Assembly: GCA_022661535.1 (NCBI GenBank)
Contig: JAKULF010000010.1
Span: 1-64,000 of the forward strand
Length of the DNA stretch: 64,000 bases
Source of the DNA: Eutypa lata
Lineage: Eukaryota; Ascomycota; Sordariomycetes; Xylariales; Diatrypaceae
Reading direction: 5' to 3'
Shown in pieces: positions 34,704 to 45,066 of the stretch (positions within the stretch are counted from its first letter, which is position 1; the number at the start of each line of letters is the position of its first letter). The notes under the pieces were generated by a model. The model was not told the origin of the DNA. It searched no databases and saw only the letters and a list, made by a program, of their open reading frames with translations. The position numbers and the translations under genes were made by a program.

Positions 34704-35901
34704 CTAGGACATGGGCACTGAGTTTGTACTGCTAACGAATACAACCTGAACCGCCGCAAATCTAATGCGAGCTATTAGTGGACAGCTGTACATCAAGGCA
34801 TTGCTGAGAACTCACGCAGCTGTTGCAGAAAAGACCTCCACCAATCTACCGTTCGTGAGAAGGCCCAATGCGAGCGAGAAAATGGCCGTGAACACTCCAA
34901 TGATGATTAGTCGCGTTGCCATACTACTTATAAAGTAAAGTACGATGATAGATCCCACGGGCAGGAGCGAGGCAACAACAGTGCCGACCAGCATGCTGAA
35001 GCGTAATAGCCCCTCTTGTGAGTAATGAACGGTATTATGGTGTATGTCTGATGTGTCTGGCTTCTATGATTGCTCTCATGTTAGTGTGAGCAAATGAGTT
35101 TCTTAGGTGGGAAGGCTGTACCCTGAAACGGTGTCCGACCAAACGATGATACCATTTGACCAAGCTATTCGTACAATGTCGAGCAATCAAACTGTTGGTC
35201 TTATTCGGTTTTAGACACACCATCTCTCCTGGGTCAAAATTCTCCCACGTGTCGCTATCGGCACCCAGGAGATATATATTGCCCATCGAAGGACTCTTCA
35301 TCCATGTCTACTCAACTCTCGGAGTCAGTACATGCCAATCTTGGTATGTCTCTGGGGCTTGCAGCACCGTCTAGAAAGTCTGGACCTAATAGAATGGTAT
35401 TACCGAAGACAAGGAGCTTTTGAGACAGGCCGGGAAAAGAAGTAAAAGCCTACGAGAGCTCACCTGAAGGGATTTGAAATCCTGTTCGCTCGGCGGCCCA
35501 AAACCCGCGACCATGTGCTGGAAGTAGAGAGTTTGGTCTAAGTGGGAGTTTATTAGCTACAAGTCCGACTCCTTCCACGGGTCTATTCATTACTTACTAT
35601 ACTCGCTCAGCTTATCTTTGACTTTCAGCATAGTACGCCATTGTGCGGAGTTTCCATCTTCAGTTGTCAGGGACTCGCTCAGAGTCTGCCAGTCTCTACG
35701 GTAGATAGAGCGTTCGAAGTGCCCAGACTCGGCATCACTTTTGGCTTGCTTATGTAGGCTATTCTCTAGATCTGTCAGTTCTGCTTGCATATAAAGCAGA
35801 TTGAGCGCATTGAGAGCCCTGAATCGACGGAATGTTGCAATCTCAGGATGGGCACCCATCAAGGACGCAAGCCGCGAGTACCCAGCAGGCATGCCAGCCA
35901 T
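34704..35901 (-). CDS. DUF6594 domain membrane protein
   Basis: Five exons (35901-35598, 35537-35464, 35307-35122, 35012-34816, 34761-34704) splice in phase to 272 residues. The start MAGMPAGYSRLASLMGAHPE leads straight into the DUF6594 signature (GYxxLAxxMxxxPExAxFRRF, then LNLLYMQAELTDLE), a pattern common in expanded fungal families. LQTWMKSPSMGN follows in the middle. The C-terminus holds three membrane helices: VGTVVASLLPVGSIIVLYFI, TRLIIIGVFTAIFSLALGLL and, after a short loop, FAAVQVVFVSS. Function is unknown; such genes are often lineage-variable and near heterokaryon-incompatibility loci. The very short last exon is supported by frame and by the conserved FAAVQVVFV. Confidence 0.88.
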
Positions 35902-37039
35902 GTATGTTTCTTTCTCTGCTGATATGTCTCGGTTGATTCAGTGAAATATAATCATAAGCCTGTAGATTTAGTAGTTGCTAGACATCCAGAGAACTGGGAT
36001 AGACAGTAAGCTCGAGGGCTCCCAGGGAAGGTTTGTAGTAGACTTGCTTTGATCAAGTGACCCAATCTGACATTCGGCGAAGGTAGAACAGCATTTGAGG
36101 GCGCCGCTGAACCCGGGCGTCTCGACCATATCTCCCGCATATTGAGATTACCACCCTAAGGCTTGCGGAATTGGCAATTGGTTGGGATTTTGCGAGTATA
36201 GGACAGTTGAAGCGCAGTCACAGCCTTGTGTGCCAGCCTGTATCTGTCCATCAATATGAATATCTCCTCATCGTAGTCCGTCGCGCTGCCCAGTCTTTCA
36301 TTTTCTGTCGTGGAAGTCCCTTGGGCCCTGCTTGGGAATAAATCAATCCATTGATCTTTTTCCCAAGGAATTATCCTCTAGACTCGAAAGATATGTTTAG
36401 CTTGGACCGGTCTCAAGTCGTCGTTGCTAGCTATGTTTAGCTCACGATGTAACTGCGATGCTCGATTAATGAAGTGAAGCAACCCATTCCAATACCACTC
36501 CAATACGTAAGGTAAGCACTGCTACACCTGCAGCCAATATAACATACAGCTATCGTCACACAACATATATACTCGGCAAAAGTCGCCGGGATCGGACAGC
36601 CCTCAGGACTACGGAGTTCGACTCGATTCTACCGACAAGCCTGCGCGAGGATAGATGGTATACCTTGGCAATCTTCATTGAGCTCATTGGTGAGAGTGAA
36701 GGGGCAGATATACCATATTCGGCGATCTCTTACCACCATACACTCATCTAAGTTCACGGGATTTCCTAGTTCGATGTAAACGTGGAAGACGTGCTCTCTC
36801 GGTGAAATTCATTCATTTTTAGTAGTATTTAAGCGCAGAACGCAGCCACCAAGCGTACTTATGCTTCACGGTGGATCGTAGGTAGGAGCCCATAAGCACT
36901 TAACTCATTCTCTCTCTCTCTCGGGTATCAAAACCACAACATAGACCTCTTTAATCAAAAGGTCAAAAAAGCTATGACCAACAACACCCCTTCTCACCTC
37001 ATCTCCTCCTGGAATAAACGTAGATAGATAGCTTTCCTT
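35902..37039. other. Intergenic region, about 1.1 kb
   Basis: DUF6594 promoter and GTR1 3' flank. A CTCTCTCTCTCTCTCGG microsatellite lies at about 36908-36923. No further gene seen. Confidence 0.5.
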
Positions 37040-38310
37040 TCAGGAAGCCAATATGCTAGTCTGCTGTCCAGGGTAGGGAGCCGCAGTAGCTGGGCCATCC
37101 AGGAACTTGAAGCTTTCTCTGGCGATCTGGCAGTTGAGCTTTGCCGAGTTGAACCGTGCTTCGCCGGGAGGTAGGATGACCATAAGGTACGTATTCGTGG
37201 TAAATTTGCAGGCAAACATCGAGAATCTCGTGCCGGCTTTGTGTTCCTACATTTGTTGTTAGCAACGGTTAAATATGGGGGCAAATTTGCTGTTGTCGAG
37301 GCCGGGTTGGGGATAGAAATGCTAGTCATAGACAAGTCACTATACCACCACGTTAGAAGGATTAACGTAACACGTACCATCAAAGAAAACTGCTCGGCGT
37401 TACGCGGGGTACCAGTAAAACGACTGATACTTTGCTTGAAATGCTTGAGAATGTTGGAAATGCGTTCCTGGCGATCTTCAGTCGGGTTATTGTGGCCTTC
37501 ATCGGAAGTCCAGCTAGAGACGACAAGAAAACTCGTTCTCTCGAACAGAAGCAACTCTTCAGCTTCTATCAGGATCCCCAATGACTCGAGCTGCGATTCG
37601 ATGACGGATAAATTCGGTACAAGATCATGTATGATACTAGCCCATGCCTTGTACAACGACTGATCCCATATCGAAGTCGCAAATGGTATTAAATCCAGAT
37701 CTCCTGGGTATCCCGAGCCTTGGATAAACTCTCCCGTCTTCTGCCTTACTAGTCTAACCCTCTCAGTAAAGACAGCCTCTCGAGCTTGCAGCATAATCAA
37801 GTCCATCTTATGTATCAACACATAAATCTTGGCGGTTGGCGAGAATTGTGTTAGGGCGGATAGAATGGAGACATAGGTGGCCATGTCGCGGTCGACATCT
37901 CGAGATTCGATATCGAAGACGTAGATTAAAACTCCAACGTTAGAGAAGACATGGACGCGCTGCTGGGAGAGGTAATTCTCCATAAAGGCCTCCTGACCAC
38001 CACAATCCCATAGGTTTAGGGTTAGATTGCCGAGGAACTTGACATGCGAAAGATCGATATCAATCGTCGCGCCGCTGTTTATCATGATAAGTTATTGTTG
38101 CCAGAAGATTGGATATGATAACGCAACATACAGTCTTCTGGTATCCCTGGCGATATAATTGCTAAATATAATGCTTCGCATAGACGACTTCCCAGAACCA
38201 CTCTTGCCCATCAGCAGAACCTTTTTCTTTTTAGGCTTCTTAACCTCGCTTCTGATGTCGCTTGGCATGACGCCCAAGCTAGGAGTGGCTTGTTGCTCTG
38301 TATCGGCCAT
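37040..38310 (-). CDS. GTR1: Rag-type GTPase Gtr1 (RagA/B)
   Basis: Exons 38310-38132, 38074-37378 and 37246-37040 splice in phase to 360 residues. GTPase motifs are intact: P-loop GKSGSGKS (35-42), switch region with the Gtr1-specific [22 protein letters not shown] (G3) and HKMDL (G4). The C-terminal roadblock-like half includes [19 protein letters not shown] and, in the last exon, [13 protein letters not shown] followed by an ILAS end. Gtr1 pairs with Gtr2 on the vacuole and activates TORC1 when amino acids are plentiful. The N-terminal extension of about 30 residues (Lys-rich just before the P-loop) is longer than in yeast, as is normal in filamentous ascomycetes. A combined CRE/E-box element lies 460 bp upstream. 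Confidence 0.95.
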
Positions 38311-38988
38311 CTTCTCAGTCGTTCCGTTCGTTCCTGTCTAATTGATTTGTTCTTGTCCGTCGATCGGGGTTGTGTCATGTGAGGGGAGGGGATCTGAAGG
38401 AATGAAGCTGAAGCTGAAGCTGAATCTGAAGCCGTTGTACTTCGTAGTCGCTCTCCCCCAACGTGTGACAGTCGAGACGTCCCTTTCTTTTTCAGCTTGG
38501 TCCTGGCATGATCGGTCGTATGCCGCGAGGTACAAGCGGGCACAGGTAAAAGGCGTGACCTTGAAGTAGAGAGACACGGTCAATTGATTCTATACCTCTC
38601 GATCTTTATGTTAAAATATACTGTGTAAGATTGTAAAAAGTTGTACCAGATTATGTTGGTAGCAAATTGAAGTCGGGCCATCCATTGAATGTGGAGGTCT
38701 CAGCTTCAATGGTGGGGCATTAAGATAAGCTTGTCGCTAGTTCATCTTTAGTCGGAGATTAACAAGCAGTGACGTCACGTGAAGTTATTGGTACCTAGGT
38801 ATGTAGTTGGGTACGGGTACAACACCCAAAAAGTACATGGTTACAAGTTACAGTCTTTCTTCATATTACCGGGCAATTGTTGACTTTCATTGTCCGCTCA
38901 CACCGTTGAGAGTCTTGTATATTCTCATATATGCTCTTCACAAAGCAACTGTCATTAACTATGAGACCAACTCAACAGAGTTCACGTT
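38311..38988. promoter_or_regulatory. GTR1 upstream region
   Basis: Contains a GAAGCTGAAGCTGAAGCTGA trinucleotide-like run at about 38404-38425, the overlapping palindromes TGACGTCA and TCACGTGA at 38770-38782, and TACCTAGGTA at 38792-38801. The FAD-oxidoreductase gene on the same strand ends at 38989, so these elements most plausibly serve GTR1. Confidence 0.55.
38770..38782. promoter_or_regulatory. Overlapping CRE (TGACGTCA) and E-box-type (TCACGTGA) palindromes
   Basis: TGACGTCA occupies 38770-38777 and TCACGTGA 38775-38782, sharing three bases. The first is the perfect site of CREB/ATF bZIP factors (AtfA-type stress regulators in fungi), the second an extended CACGTG site for bHLH factors. 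Two perfect palindromes sharing bases are unlikely by chance in an intergenic spacer. Occupancy is not shown. Confidence 0.6.
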
Positions 38989-41198
38989 TCAGGTTTTACG
39001 ACAAAGTCGAGTCCCGTACTCAATGACCTCCCAATCTTCAGTTCCAGGGGTTGCTACCACGTAGAACACTCCATCGGGATCCCACTCTTTCTTGATTTCC
39101 AGAAGTCTAGGATATTCCTCACCCCAGAAGTGGTCTTGCCAATCTGACTGGAATGGATCTCCCTAGTGTGGCATCGTCAGTCTTAAACAAGGAATAGGAG
39201 ACGGCCCTAGAAGGTAAAAAGTCTTACCTCGTTGATATATGCGCATCCATTTGGACCCGCGTTCTTCATGGCCTCATCTTGGACGTTCGTGAGCACATCC
39301 TGCAAGTCCTCCTTCTGGGCCCAGGTGGCACCGATAGGCACGGGAAGAGTCACGATGGAAAAGTCGGTGGAGTTCCTGAATCGTGGGTGCGTGGCACTAT
39401 TCGAGACCGGGACGCTGTGGCCCGCATCCCACAAGTGACCGATGAGCGCGCCTTGCCCGGCTAGATCTTCTCGCGGTGATATCACCGTCTTGAACGCTTC
39501 CACGATCTCGTCGTTATGCTCCTCCACGTCTTGGTGGGTAAACATCCACCCACCCGTGAGAGCCGAGGTTCCGGCACCTTCCGCTTCGAACAAGTCGGTA
39601 TATAGATCGAAGAAAGTGTCGAACCCCTTGCTAGCGGTGTCGTATGGGACTCCCTTGGCGTCGAATTCGTCGAACATGGGCTGGATGATTCCTTGCACCT
39701 CCTCGAGGGTCTTGCCGACGCCGACGACGGGCTGAACATGCAGTCGCATGTTCATGAGTTCGAAGTATACGTACAGACCGGATTCTACGAAGAGATTGGA
39801 GTGCTTATGGAACGTCTTGACTCCTTCCCAGAATAGCGTTTCATTTTGCGTCAGGGTTGAGTTGATGTTGACGATAGCACCGGCGGACCTCTGTTCTGGG
39901 AACGTCTTGAGCGTGACCGTAAGAACTACACCAAAAGCCCCCGGGCCGCCCCCTTTCAGTGCCCAGAACAGGTCAGGGTTCTCCTCCTCGTTAGCGGTTA
40001 CAAATTCGCCGGAAGCCGTCACGACGTCGAAGGACAGAGCCGTGTCCGCGGTTAGACCGTGAAGAGGTGTCAAGGGACCATGTCCGCCTACACCATATCT
40101 CAGCGTCAGCATTTTCTAGGTATGAGATGAGGGGTTCCTTAGCAGACGTGCACCCCCTAGCCCGTATGCGAAGTGCAAAACGGCGGAGGCCCGGCGAATT
40201 GACCTCTGCTAGACGGGCCATAGCGCCTGGAAATCCTGCCAGCAAAACACAGAAAACTCAGATACTCACCTCCCTGAACGAGGCCACCAGCTACACCAAC
40301 CGTCTACTTCATGTTTAGCCTCTACTTTCCATTCCTTTGGATTATGATTACCCACCGGACACTCTCCTGTTACTACTAGAACCGGAGGATCTTGCGCATT
40401 AGCGTCCGCGAGCAAAGCCTGGGCTTGCACTCCAGCTCCTATGGTCACAGCAGTTCCAGTATAGTCTCCTGGACCACTATACTCTGCAGTATACTCGACG
40501 TCCTGGAAACCATGCGTGTTAATGACCAAGGAACCCCAGCCGGTGCTGCGCCCAATGAAATCATGGCCAGTATTCCTAATAATCAGGCGCAGGTTATTCT
40601 CCCGGGCAAAGTCGACGCCTGCCTTGATGTGTTCCTTCGTCTTGGCTTCGATAGTATAGAGTCCATAAAAGCCAAGCGTGCAAGAGCCTGCTGCGTTCTG
40701 AGTTGGCCTGCAAGTATCATTTGTGAAGTAAGTCCACAGTAATGCTGAAGGTTGCTCAACCCTGAAATTTGTCATCAGTCTCATAGATCTGAGGGTACGT
40801 AACATTGCAGATGACTAACGTCCATTGTTCCCCTGCGAAATTCGCCGTCGCCTCCGCGCATGCTGAAGCATCATAAGTCGACAGTTCGCCCAAGGGACCA
40901 GCAAATGTCTACCAACAGTTTGTGTTTAGTGATGATTGTCTCGCAGTTCATTGTAACGTTCGAGACATACATTGTAGCAAGCCGCGCCGGGAGGAACGTT
41001 CACAATGAGGTTTCCTTCCACAGTGGAGTTCAATTCGGTCCAAGAGCTGTCAGTCGGCCAGCAGTCGTCACCAAGATAGCATTTACAAGCATAGTCGGCG
41101 CCGTTCCATGTTCGAGGGACAAGCGAGGGCGTCGAAGTTGCAGCTTGGCCAAACCCAGCAAGAAGGCTCAAGCCAAGAAGACTATGAATCCAAGCCAT
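38989..41198 (-). CDS. Secreted FAD-linked oxidoreductase (PCMH/BBE type)
   Basis: Six exons (41198-40971, 40908-40820, 40761-40356, 40303-40270, 40087-39228, 39162-38989) splice in phase to 596 residues. The start MAWIHSLLGLSLLAGFGQA is a signal peptide; an upstream in-frame extension lacks an ATG context. The FAD-binding PCMH domain has the flavinylation His in RNTGHDFIGRSTG and the second possible attachment Cys in GECPTVGVAGG. GGHGPLTPLHGLTADT and LFWALKGGG follow. The last exon carries the berberine-bridge (BBE) segment (HFWGEEYPRLLEIKKEWDPD, then GVFYV). Relatives oxidise alkaloids, sugars or secondary metabolites with O2, often bicovalently flavinylated. No metabolite core enzyme is adjacent, so the substrate is unknown. 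Exon 4 is only 34 nt but is required for the conserved glycine motif. Confidence 0.92.
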
Positions 41199-42135
41199 GG
41201 TGAGTTGACCCAACTGGCAGGGTCGTCCGGAATAGAGGAGTGCAGAACCACGTCCCACGATCTCACTCGGGGGGGAGCCATGTGGTTTTTAATGTCCGCG
41301 TAAGTGTGGCCAATGACATAATGGACATGCAAGCGAGCTCGTTGCGCTTACTCGTGTGTGTGTGAACCGCCTAAATGGAACATATCCCAGAAAGGCTGCG
41401 CTTCCGCATATTGTATCTGCATTTAGGCAATGATGTACTATAGGATGCTTCTTATTGGGAGGAATTATTTCCCTAAAGAGGCGCCAAGCTGCAATATAAT
41501 ACATAGGATTAAAGACTCCACCTCCGTGACCCCTGTACCGGTGTTCTCTTTTGAAGACATCACTTTATTTTCCCCGCAGATGGCTTATGATGGAAGTCTG
41601 AATGTGGTACAGTAATGATGCTGTTAGCCACAATGCATGAAATTGACCAGCGGCATGTCCCAGAGAAGATTGTATCACTTCCTATACTAGGCTCACTTCG
41701 TTCTTTCCCGTGGTTAGTGAAGTTGCTTCATAAGCAGTGGCCATCAATGTCTTATATCGATGTATGGCGCGCAGAGATAAGAGGGCTTATGGAGACAAAG
41801 GGAAATGACGGTATTCGTATTCTCGCTAGCATCACTGAAACAAAAGATTAGATAGAGACCTAGACGTGGATAATTTCTTGATGGCTTAACATGTTGTCCA
41901 ATCTAGATATGCTCGCCATTCCATAAATAGCATCCGTAGTTCATAAATCAAAGACACTTGTGTTACCAGAGTTGTGGCATATAAGCTTCAGTGAGCATTT
42001 TCAGTGACATAAAATTATACAATAGCTCGAAAAAGTTTAATTAATCTAGAGAACTAGAAGAACATGTGAGCAATTATATCGTACATCATCGTTACTATAG
42101 GCATCACTTTACACATTACCTAGTTAGGAGACGTC
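41199..42135. other. Intergenic region, about 0.9 kb
   Basis: A 78-codon plus-strand frame at 41615-41851 has natural-looking composition (KIVSLPILGSLRSFPWLVKL), but I find no upstream exon and no family, so it may be a gene fragment. Otherwise AT-leaning spacer. Confidence 0.4.
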
Positions 42136-42804
42136 TTACGCTAGCCCCTGATGCCTCATAACTAGGGCCTTGAGGTCATTTCTCGTCTTATCGGCCTCGC
42201 ATTGGGCTTGCATCCGCTGCTGCTCGACTTCTCTCAGTTCGAGCAGGGCTTCACAGAGGCGCGTCTCACAATCCCAATCACCGTTATCCACAGCCTTCTC
42301 GAGTTCCTTGATCTCCCTCACAAGGTCTCTGCAAACGTCTCCGTAACGCATGACGGCGAGCTGGGTCTCTTCACACGCCCTAAAACCTACCTCGCTTGTC
42401 ACCTTGTTGAAGTCCTTGAAGGTATCGTAGATGAGGGACAAGCAGTACTCTAACTCGTCTCTAGTAATGGTGCCGAGATCCTTTAGGGCATTGAGTCTCC
42501 CTAGCAGCTTTAGCTGAGAGTGGACTCGCTCGGCAATGAGGTTCTCCTCCTCGTTGGTGAGGTGGTCACAAGAATGTGCCACGAGGCGAAGCACATTCAG
42601 ATACGAACCCCACTCATCTCTTTGCTCCGGATAAGAGGCAGCGGTCCGACCCGACGTGCGAATTGCACATCGCCGTCTCGTTCTCTTGATGGCCCTCTCC
42701 TTCTCCATCCCGTACTCCTCGAGCGCAGCTCCCCCACCCGGGACGTACCGTCCGAGACGCTTGAAGGTAGCTTGGCTTATCCAGGCGCTCTTCTCACTGT
42801 CCAT
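42136..42804 (-). CDS. Hypothetical helical, charged protein
   Basis: A single-exon frame of 222 residues with a clean ATG start. It is rich in Glu, Arg, Lys and Leu, with heptad-like stretches near residues 80-110 (NEEENLIAERVHSQLKLLGR) and 160-215 (REIKELEKAVDN, LLELREVEQQRMQAQCE) suggesting coiled coils. No signal peptide, membrane helix or known motif. The N-terminus has a Arg-rich patch (KRTRRRCAIR) that could be a nuclear signal. I do not recognise the family. Length, composition and unbroken frame support a real gene, but no splicing or homology evidence strengthens it. Confidence 0.55.
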   Translation of the reverse strand: MDSEKSAWISQATFKRLGRYVPGGGAALEEYGMEKERAIKRTRRRCAIRTSGRTAASYPEQRDEWGSYLNVLRLVAHSCDHLTNEEENLIAERVHSQLKLLGRLNALKDLGTITRDELEYCLSLIYDTFKDFNKVTSEVGFRACEETQLAVMRYGDVCRDLVREIKELEKAVDNGDWDCETRLCEALLELREVEQQRMQAQCEADKTRNDLKALVMRHQGLA

Positions 42805-43884
42805 TGTTTTGAAAAAAAAGGGGGTGGGAGGAATATATCTTTCTCGGCCTGCAAGTAAGATGCGTGCGCTTAGAAGGGAAATTCTGGAGAACTCTTATCC
42901 AACCTTGGGGGAGTTTCGCAACCTACCAGGGAAGTTTGTGAAGAATGGCATTGTAGGGATTTGTGGCTTGGATTGTGACTTTATAGAATTGCTGGGAGAG
43001 GAAGGAGAAAGAGGGTAAAGAGGAGTCACAATGCTATTGTTCACAAACAATGACGGGGTTCGATATTCACTATAGCTTTGTATCCCCTCTTTTCATTCAA
43101 CCGTGATCAAACGTGTTCATACCCAGAAATCTTTGTCAAGGTGTTATTCTAGACTGTCTCGTTACGATACCGGCTTTGTATATTTAGATTTTGTGATTAA
43201 TCACATAGACACATACTAAGTGATCAACGGATCCCACAAGTAACTCTTTAAACGTGAAAAGGCATTTATTTTAGCTTATTTTAGAGATACTCTTATCCTT
43301 TACATGAACTGAAATCCGTCGTGGGCAGAGCTTTCTGAATGTAAAGCAGTTGTTAGCAACTGGGAATGACTCTACTGACAGTTCCCACGACGCTCCCGAT
43401 ACATATCCCGCGGAGAAGAGCCTTCCGTAAATACTCAACATAGTTCCGACATCCCCACTGCGTACACCACATGATACCAACGCTTTCCTCGTCATCTTTT
43501 AGATGATAAGAATCTGGGCCTAGGGCTTCATACTATGTTACGTGATACGACTTAGCTAGTCATGTAATCGATCTCCGCCGGAACAGAGATTACACGGCGG
43601 TATTTCATATTGAAGCACCGATCGCCACTCGGGCAGTCATCGACTATCACATTGATCAAAGAAGAGGAACTGAACACCTTCTCGCCTCGCACGATGACTA
43701 TTGCTGTGTGACTCCCTATGCACATCACTTCCCGTGGGGCATCGTCACCCTCAGCATCATCCTCTTTGTCTTGTGAACCTCGAACAGTCTTTAGACGACT
43801 TTGTTGATACGATAGGTCTGATACCCTATATCTTGCAAATTTAGGGGCTCCCAATCCAAGGGAAGACTTTCTACTCCCGTATGA
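42805..43884. other. Intergenic region, about 1.1 kb
   Basis: A 100-codon minus-strand frame at 43552-43854 is protein-like in its second half (SSSSLINVIVDDCPSGDRCF) but cannot be joined convincingly to a neighbour. Otherwise nothing seen. Confidence 0.35.
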
Positions 43885-44257
43885 TCAAGACAAATCCATC
43901 GATTCGAGGCGAAGCAACCCATCTCGATTAACATGCAAGGGGGAAGCGTTGGAGTTATACTCTCTGCCACGCCGCCCTTTCGAAACTGGCCTGGCATGCA
44001 ATGCATCATAGTAGGGATTATCCTTCTTTGTTGTCTAGATGCATCTGGTTTGACTCCAGTGATCCGCATATGGCTGCTCCCTCGTGCCCTCGAAGACAGA
44101 TACTAACCTCTGCTCCGTTACAACTCTCGATATGAACAAAAAGAAAGATCCCATCGCGATCGAGTACAGAGTCTTCTGCGTCGTGGTGCCATAGGAAGGT
44201 GGCTGTCGTGATTTCACCCCGCCAACGTTTTCCATGTCCACACCGCTTCAATGTCAT
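43885..44257 (-). CDS. Tentative two-exon hypothetical protein
   Basis: Exons 44257-44108 and 44034-43885 (GTTAGT donor, CTAG acceptor, 73-bp intron) join in phase to 99 residues. The first exon has a plausible ATG and reads FLWHHDAEDSVLDRDGIFLF in the middle. No obvious branch site, no known domain and an alternative frame in exon 2 is also open, so the model may be wrong and the true gene may include 43552-43854 instead. Listed as a candidate only. Confidence 0.25.
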
Positions 44258-45066
44258 AGTTGCAATGGTCACAATGGGCTTCTTCTTGCTCGGGCAAGAG
44301 ATTCAAGATTCTATCGCTCTATCACCCTACTTCGTCACCGGACAGACGCACAAATCCTCCCTATCCAATGCCGACGCGAACATTAGGCGAAGCAGCACGC
44401 TGTGCCGAAGAGAACTCGAACGATCCAACCGGCAGCTAGAGAAATTGAGATAGACCGTAGCCAGCCGGGTGCCCATCTCATTCCTAGCGGGGCTCATCCA
44501 CATAGCCCGAGAATATTCTCAGTAGTATTCGATGGCTTTATGAAGCAAACGACCAATGTGCCTCTGGTTCTAGGGTCCCGCCGACCCGGGCTCGTACCAA
44601 GGAAGGGAAGACATGGACCATCTATTGTTGAAGTGACGACTGTTGTAGCTGGATTCGGGAGATCAGTAGCGGCGAAGGAACAACTGGATCGATCGTCTCA
44701 GATACTGTATGCTCAGGCAATCGAGCCTCTCCATGGTCATGAGAAGGAGCGCGCCTGGGTGCTGGGAGAGGGAGCTGCAAGTCATGTAGCTAGCTTCCCC
44801 TTGAAAAGTGGTGTACTGCTATAATACGTCGAGGTTCGTAGGCCTACTCGGATATGTTACTAGACCAATTGCTTTCCATCAACCTCGCCACGAAGATTTA
44901 TTTCTGGCAAGAGACATTTTCTTACGTTACAAGTACTCAGGGGGAACAAATTTTGCCCCACAGGAATAACCATGTCATGATATAATACATTCTATTCCAT
45001 ATAGGTTTTTTTTAATAGTTAGGGGTATCATCTAATCTATCATACCTTCCTTCCTCTCAGCCGGCG
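44258..45066. other. Stretch without a supportable gene
   Basis: Overlapping plus-strand frames at 44199-44453 and 44402-44824 have no recognised motif and no splice logic. Right end is the 3' flank of the ceramide glucosyltransferase gene. Confidence 0.4.

Noticed and set aside
41615..41851. 78-codon plus-strand frame with protein-like composition
   Set aside because: No recognisable family, no upstream exon; could be a fragment, kept only as a remark in the spacer entry.
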